DNA of 64,000 nucleotides, from NCBI GenBank assembly GCA_900199505.1, contig FZQV01000006.1, positions 1 through 64,000 of the forward strand, in the 5' to 3' direction. Made by a program: the position numbers and the translations under genes. The stretch is from Ruaniaceae bacterium KH17. GTDB lineage: Bacteria; Actinomycetota; Actinomycetes; Actinomycetales; Actinomycetaceae. Below are positions 60,373-64,000 of this stretch, piece after piece (positions within the stretch are counted from its first letter, which is position 1; the number at the start of each line of letters is the position of its first letter). The notes below the pieces were generated by a model. It was given only the letters and a program-made list of their open reading frames with translations. It did no database searches and had not been told where the DNA came from.

Positions 60373-61578
60373 ATGAGGCGGTGGGCGCTGCGGTTCGGCC
60401 GCATACTGGCGGTGATCCTGATGATCGCCGTCGGCCTGGTCCTTCTCTCGTTCGCCATCCTGGCCGATTCTCGGAACACTCTGCCCGACGGCGAGACGCT
60501 CACGAACCTCGGTCTCGTCCGGTTTGCGTGTGGGTTCTTCGCGCTCTTCCTGATCCCCTTCTATCGCCGCACTCCACTCCTCTTGATTGGTGCAGGGGCG
60601 CTCTGCGCGGTGGGCGTTGGAACCGACCCGTTTGTGCTCGCGATCGGACTGACCGTGTGGCTCGGCCGTGCCGAGAAGCGCTGGGAGTGGTGGGTGTTCG
60701 GCGGAGGGATGGCGGCGATCCTCGTGAGTGCCGTGCGGATGCTGCTCATGGTGCGCCTCCAGGCGGACGACGTGCGAGAGGTCGGCATGATCGCGATCCC
60801 GGTGCTCCTCGTGCTCTGTCTCTGCCTGATCGTGGGAATCGGGATGTGGAGCCGCCAACGCAAACGCACGGAAGTGGCGGCAGCCTCAGCGGACAAGGCA
60901 CAGCGGAGCGCGGATCAGCTCGCGGGCGATCTGGCGCGGCAACGTGAGCGTGAAGATCTTGCCCGCGAGGTCCACGACACTCTTGCGAGCCGGCTCTCGG
61001 CGATCGCGCTTCAGACGGGGAGCCTCGAAGACGTGGCGCGCAAGGCGGGAGATCCCGAACTCGACGACGCGATGCGTGCGGTTCGCGCGAATGCCACGAG
61101 CGCGCTGGGGGACCTGCGTTCCCTGCTTTCTTCTTTGCGCGCAGGTGGTGCACAGGCGCAGTCCCCCTCGGCTCCGCCGGCGGGGATCAGCGACATCAAC
61201 GATCTGTTCACCGATGCCAGCGCCGCGGGCCTCTCGATCACGCCATACGTTGTGCTTGACGGATTCGCCGAAGCGCCGGATGGGCTGCGGCGTGCCGTCA
61301 TTCGGATTACGCAGGAGGCGCTCACGAACGCGCTCCGGCACAGCTCGGACAAGGCCGTGAGCGTGCGCATCGAGGGGGCGCCCGGCCAGGGGATCCGGCT
61401 CGAGTACCGGAACCGCTACGGATATGGACCGGACGAGTTCGACGACGGCGCGGGAAGTGGTCTCCACGGTGTAGCGGAGCGGGCGCGGCTCGTGGGCGGG
61501 CGTGCACAGTACTCGCGTTCGAATGGGGAGTTTGCGCTCGCCGTCGAGCTGCCGTGGGCCACGGAGCGCACTAGATGA
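60373..61578 (+). CDS. Sensor histidine kinase (HisKA_3 type)
   Basis: 401 residues with five or six N-terminal transmembrane segments, a coiled-coil (about 175-200), the phosphoacceptor REDLAREVHDTLASRLS and a HATPase domain (ITQEALTNALRHS, DGAGSGLHGVAERA). A TAGGCT -10 box lies 6 nt before the ATG (leaderless). The cognate regulator follows after a 324-bp spacer containing two repeats rather than being coupled. Confidence 0.92.
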   Translation: MRRWALRFGRILAVILMIAVGLVLLSFAILADSRNTLPDGETLTNLGLVRFACGFFALFLIPFYRRTPLLLIGAGALCAVGVGTDPFVLAIGLTVWLGRAEKRWEWWVFGGGMAAILVSAVRMLLMVRLQADDVREVGMIAIPVLLVLCLCLIVGIGMWSRQRKRTEVAAASADKAQRSADQLAGDLARQREREDLAREVHDTLASRLSAIALQTGSLEDVARKAGDPELDDAMRAVRANATSALGDLRSLLSSLRAGGAQAQSPSAPPAGISDINDLFTDASAAGLSITPYVVLDGFAEAPDGLRRAVIRITQEALTNALRHSSDKAVSVRIEGAPGQGIRLEYRNRYGYGPDEFDDGAGSGLHGVAERARLVGGRAQYSRSNGEFALAVELPWATERTR

Positions 61579-61630
61579 TTGCTTCCAAGCTGGGTTTATG
61601 ACTCAACACACGCGTGCTAAGTGAACTCTT

Positions 61631-61739
61631 GTTATTCTGCGCGGAGCGTAGTCGCAGGGTCCAGAACGTACGTGGGGAATGGCGCACCACCATGGATCCT
61701 GCGACTCCCCAGCCTTCGGCTTCCGCGCAGGATGACAAA
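61631..61739. repeat. Family D inverted repeat, copy 2
   Basis: TTATTCTGCGCGGAGCGTAG...CGCAGGGTCC and GGATCCTGCGACTCC...GCGCAGGATGAC are inverted arms, as at 29155-29257. It fills much of the 324-bp gap between the kinase and regulator genes. Confidence 0.78.
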
Positions 61740-61794
61740 GAATGCGAACTCAACACCAGACGCAAACACCGTCACACCTAGGAATCAATCATCT

Positions 61795-61846
61795 AGTTGA
61801 GCCGTGCGGTACGCATCAGCTCTGATCCGTACCTCTCAGCTCAACT
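61795..61846. repeat. Family B 52-bp palindrome, degenerate copy
   Basis: AGTTGAGC...GGTACGCATC and GATCCGTACC...GCTCAACT; same length as the perfect copy at 38784-38835. A further partial copy (GCATCAGCCGTGATCCGTAC) is at about 43085-43110. Confidence 0.72.
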
Positions 61847-61902
61847 TTCACGGTGGCGGGCAGGGCGATAGGTGTGTCGGCGCGCGCCGATAGACTGGCC
61901 GG

Positions 61903-62565
61903 GTGCCATTGCGCGTGATCCTGATCGACGACGAGACCCTGGTCCTCGACGCCCTCGAACGGATCCTTGCGAGCGAGTCCGAGATCGACGTCGTCGGCAC
62001 GGCAACCACGGGGCGCGATGGAATCCGGCTCGCTCGAGAGGCCCGGCCGGACGTCGTTGTCACCGATCTCTTACTGAAGGGTGATACCGACGGTGTGGAG
62101 GTGACCCGGCGGATCCGCAACGCGCTGAACCCGCCGGCCGTGCTCGTGGTGACCAGCTTCGATTCCGAGACCCAGATGCGTGGCGCACTCGAGGCGGGCG
62201 CGGTGGGCTTCCTGCTGAAGACCGACGCCACGGATTCGCTCGCCACCGCGATCCGGATGGCGGCCGACGGCGACCCGATGATCTCGCCCGCGATGACGAC
62301 TCGCCTCATCGCGAGCTACGTGGCTCCCACGATCGATCCGGCGGCCGAGGAGGCGCGGCGGAAGGTGGCGCTGCTCAGTGAGCGCGAGATCGAGGTGGCG
62401 CAGCTCGTGGGCGCGGGCCGCACATACGGCGAGATTGGCCGCGAGTTGTTCATCTCGGACAGCACCGTGAAGGCAACGATCGGCCGGGCGCTTCGGAAGG
62501 TTGACGCCGATTCGGGTGCCCAGCTGGCCGTGATCGTCGCGATGGCTCGCCTCGACCTGAAGTGA
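61903..62565 (+). CDS. NarL/LuxR-type response regulator
   Basis: 220 residues. Receiver with Asp in DVVVTDLLLKGDTDGVEV and Lys in GFLLKTDATDS; LuxR-type C-terminus LLSEREIEVAQLVGAGRTYGEIGRELFISDSTV. GTG start at 61903; a TAGACT -10 box 6 nt upstream suggests leaderless transcription. Ends 82 bp before nrdF. Pairs with the kinase at 60373. Confidence 0.92.
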   Translation: MPLRVILIDDETLVLDALERILASESEIDVVGTATTGRDGIRLAREARPDVVVTDLLLKGDTDGVEVTRRIRNALNPPAVLVVTSFDSETQMRGALEAGAVGFLLKTDATDSLATAIRMAADGDPMISPAMTTRLIASYVAPTIDPAAEEARRKVALLSEREIEVAQLVGAGRTYGEIGRELFISDSTVKATIGRALRKVDADSGAQLAVIVAMARLDLK

Positions 62566-62584
62566 CGCCACAGGGCGGACGTGA

Positions 62585-63625
<1,041 letters not shown>

Positions 63626-63628
63626 AGG

Positions 63629-63668
63629 TGTTCCGCTGGTCGAGCGAGCGTTAGCGAGCCGAAACCCA
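63629..63668. repeat. Family C repeat after nrdF
   Basis: CCGCTGGTCGAGCGAGCGTT and GCGAGCCGAAACCC; a short copy starting 3 bp from the nrdF stop. Confidence 0.65.
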
Positions 63669-63678
63669 TCCAGCGCAC

Positions 63679-63720
63679 GAGGCCCGGACCTGCAGAATCC
63701 TGTGGGCCCGGGCCTCTTTT
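63679..63720 (+). terminator. Rho-independent terminator of nrdF
   Basis: GAGGCCCG pairs with CGGGCCTC and is followed by TTTT. The long loop (about 22 nt) can form its own internal pairing GGACC/GGGCC. Confidence 0.8.
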
Positions 63721-63756
63721 CGTGCCTTCTCTCGAAATGAACAGAGGAGGACAGAG

Positions 63757-64000
63757 ATGGAGATCGATACCAGGAACCTGTGGCACGCGAGTGGCACGTG
63801 CGTACCTACGAGGCACGAGCGTGGTGGTCCGCTGATCGGGAGTTGGCTGCTAGGGGCTGCCGTGGTCGTGCCATATCGTGCCACAAGTGGCTGGTCCGAC
63901 AGCCTGGAATCCGCAGAGTTATGCGGTTCTCGGGGGATGCGGGGTCCGAATGGCACGGAGTGGCACGACCGTCCGCGAAGGTCTGCTAGTGGCCACGGGA
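63757..64000 (+). CDS. Possible small protein, open at window end
   Basis: An ATG at 63757 follows a near-perfect ribosome site GAGGAGG with 6-nt spacing, and the frame stays open for 81 codons to the window edge. The residues (MEIDTRNLWHASG, then PLIGSWLLGAAVVVPYRAT) match nothing I know and codon use (AGG, CTA, TTA) is atypical. It may be the start of an accessory gene; equally a chance frame in a motif-rich region. Confidence 0.35.
   Translation, partial: MEIDTRNLWHASGTCVPTRHERGGPLIGSWLLGAAVVVPYRATSGWSDSLESAELCGSRGMRGPNGTEWHDRPRRSASGHG
63781..63967. repeat. Three paired TGGCACG motifs
   Basis: TGGCACG at 63781 and 63792; inverted CGTGCCA at 63867 and 63877; TGGCACG at 63951 and 63961. 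Within pairs the step is 10-11 bp, and pairs are about 85 bp apart. Looks like phased protein-binding sites. Confidence 0.55.

Overview
This window comes from a high-GC Gram-positive bacterium (Actinomycetota). The evidence is G/C-ending codon use, frequent GTG starts, -10 boxes placed 6-7 nt before start codons (leaderless genes), a class Ib NrdHIEF ribonucleotide reductase, Tat and lipoprotein exports, and gene families typical of actinomycetes. LuxS, an L-arabinose locus and class Ib RNR would fit an Actinomycetaceae- or Bifidobacterium-like lineage, but I cannot fix the genus. I see no rRNA, tRNA, CRISPR array or complete mobile element.

Layout. 1-9512: an L-arabinose-type locus. araD-araB run left off the window edge. 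A YtfQ/AraU-type sugar ABC transporter (binding protein, ATPase, two permeases), a LacI regulator and a GH27 glycosidase run right. Two near-identical LacI operators sit on the two divergent promoters. 9513-11442: dnaB behind a cluster of DnaA boxes. 11443-14270: a DUF559-type protein and a P-loop/kinase-like fusion, bracketed by a paired palindromic repeat. 14271-24986: a short UvrA-like ATPase, a basic amino-acid type APC transporter, AzlCD, a diacylglycerol-kinase-like enzyme, an MFS transporter, PdxK, a patatin and an orphan adenine methyltransferase. 25137-29148: a two-component system divergent from an FtsX-type ABC exporter. 29274-36041: an alkyltransferase-like protein, a copper chaperone plus Tat DyP peroxidase, BioY, a TetR-ABC operon and a MazEF-like toxin-antitoxin pair. 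36204-45740: GH31, an acyl-CoA ligase with an apolipoprotein-like tail, an AEC transporter, luxS-pfs and an operon with two tandem paralogous membrane-anchored putative hydrolases. 46167-49020: nrdHIE behind DnaA boxes and two NrdR boxes. 49266-59194: a DUF4143 ATPase and a sucrose/alpha-glucoside locus (Asp-box lipoprotein, GH32, AglEFG-like transporter, amylosucrase). 59353-62565: a DUF4190-like membrane protein and a second two-component system. 62648-63625: nrdF, separated from nrdHIE by about 13.6 kb. 63626-64000: a terminator and an unexplained motif-rich stretch.

A strong theme is the density of dispersed extragenic palindromes; I distinguish at least seven families (A-G). Family A is a two-palindrome unit whose centres are exactly 52 bp apart in all three paired copies. 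Family C (GGTTGA...TCGAAACC) sits directly at stop codons and once appears to be inside a coding sequence. Replication genes are also linked in control: dnaB and nrdHIE share a similar DnaA-box upstream architecture.
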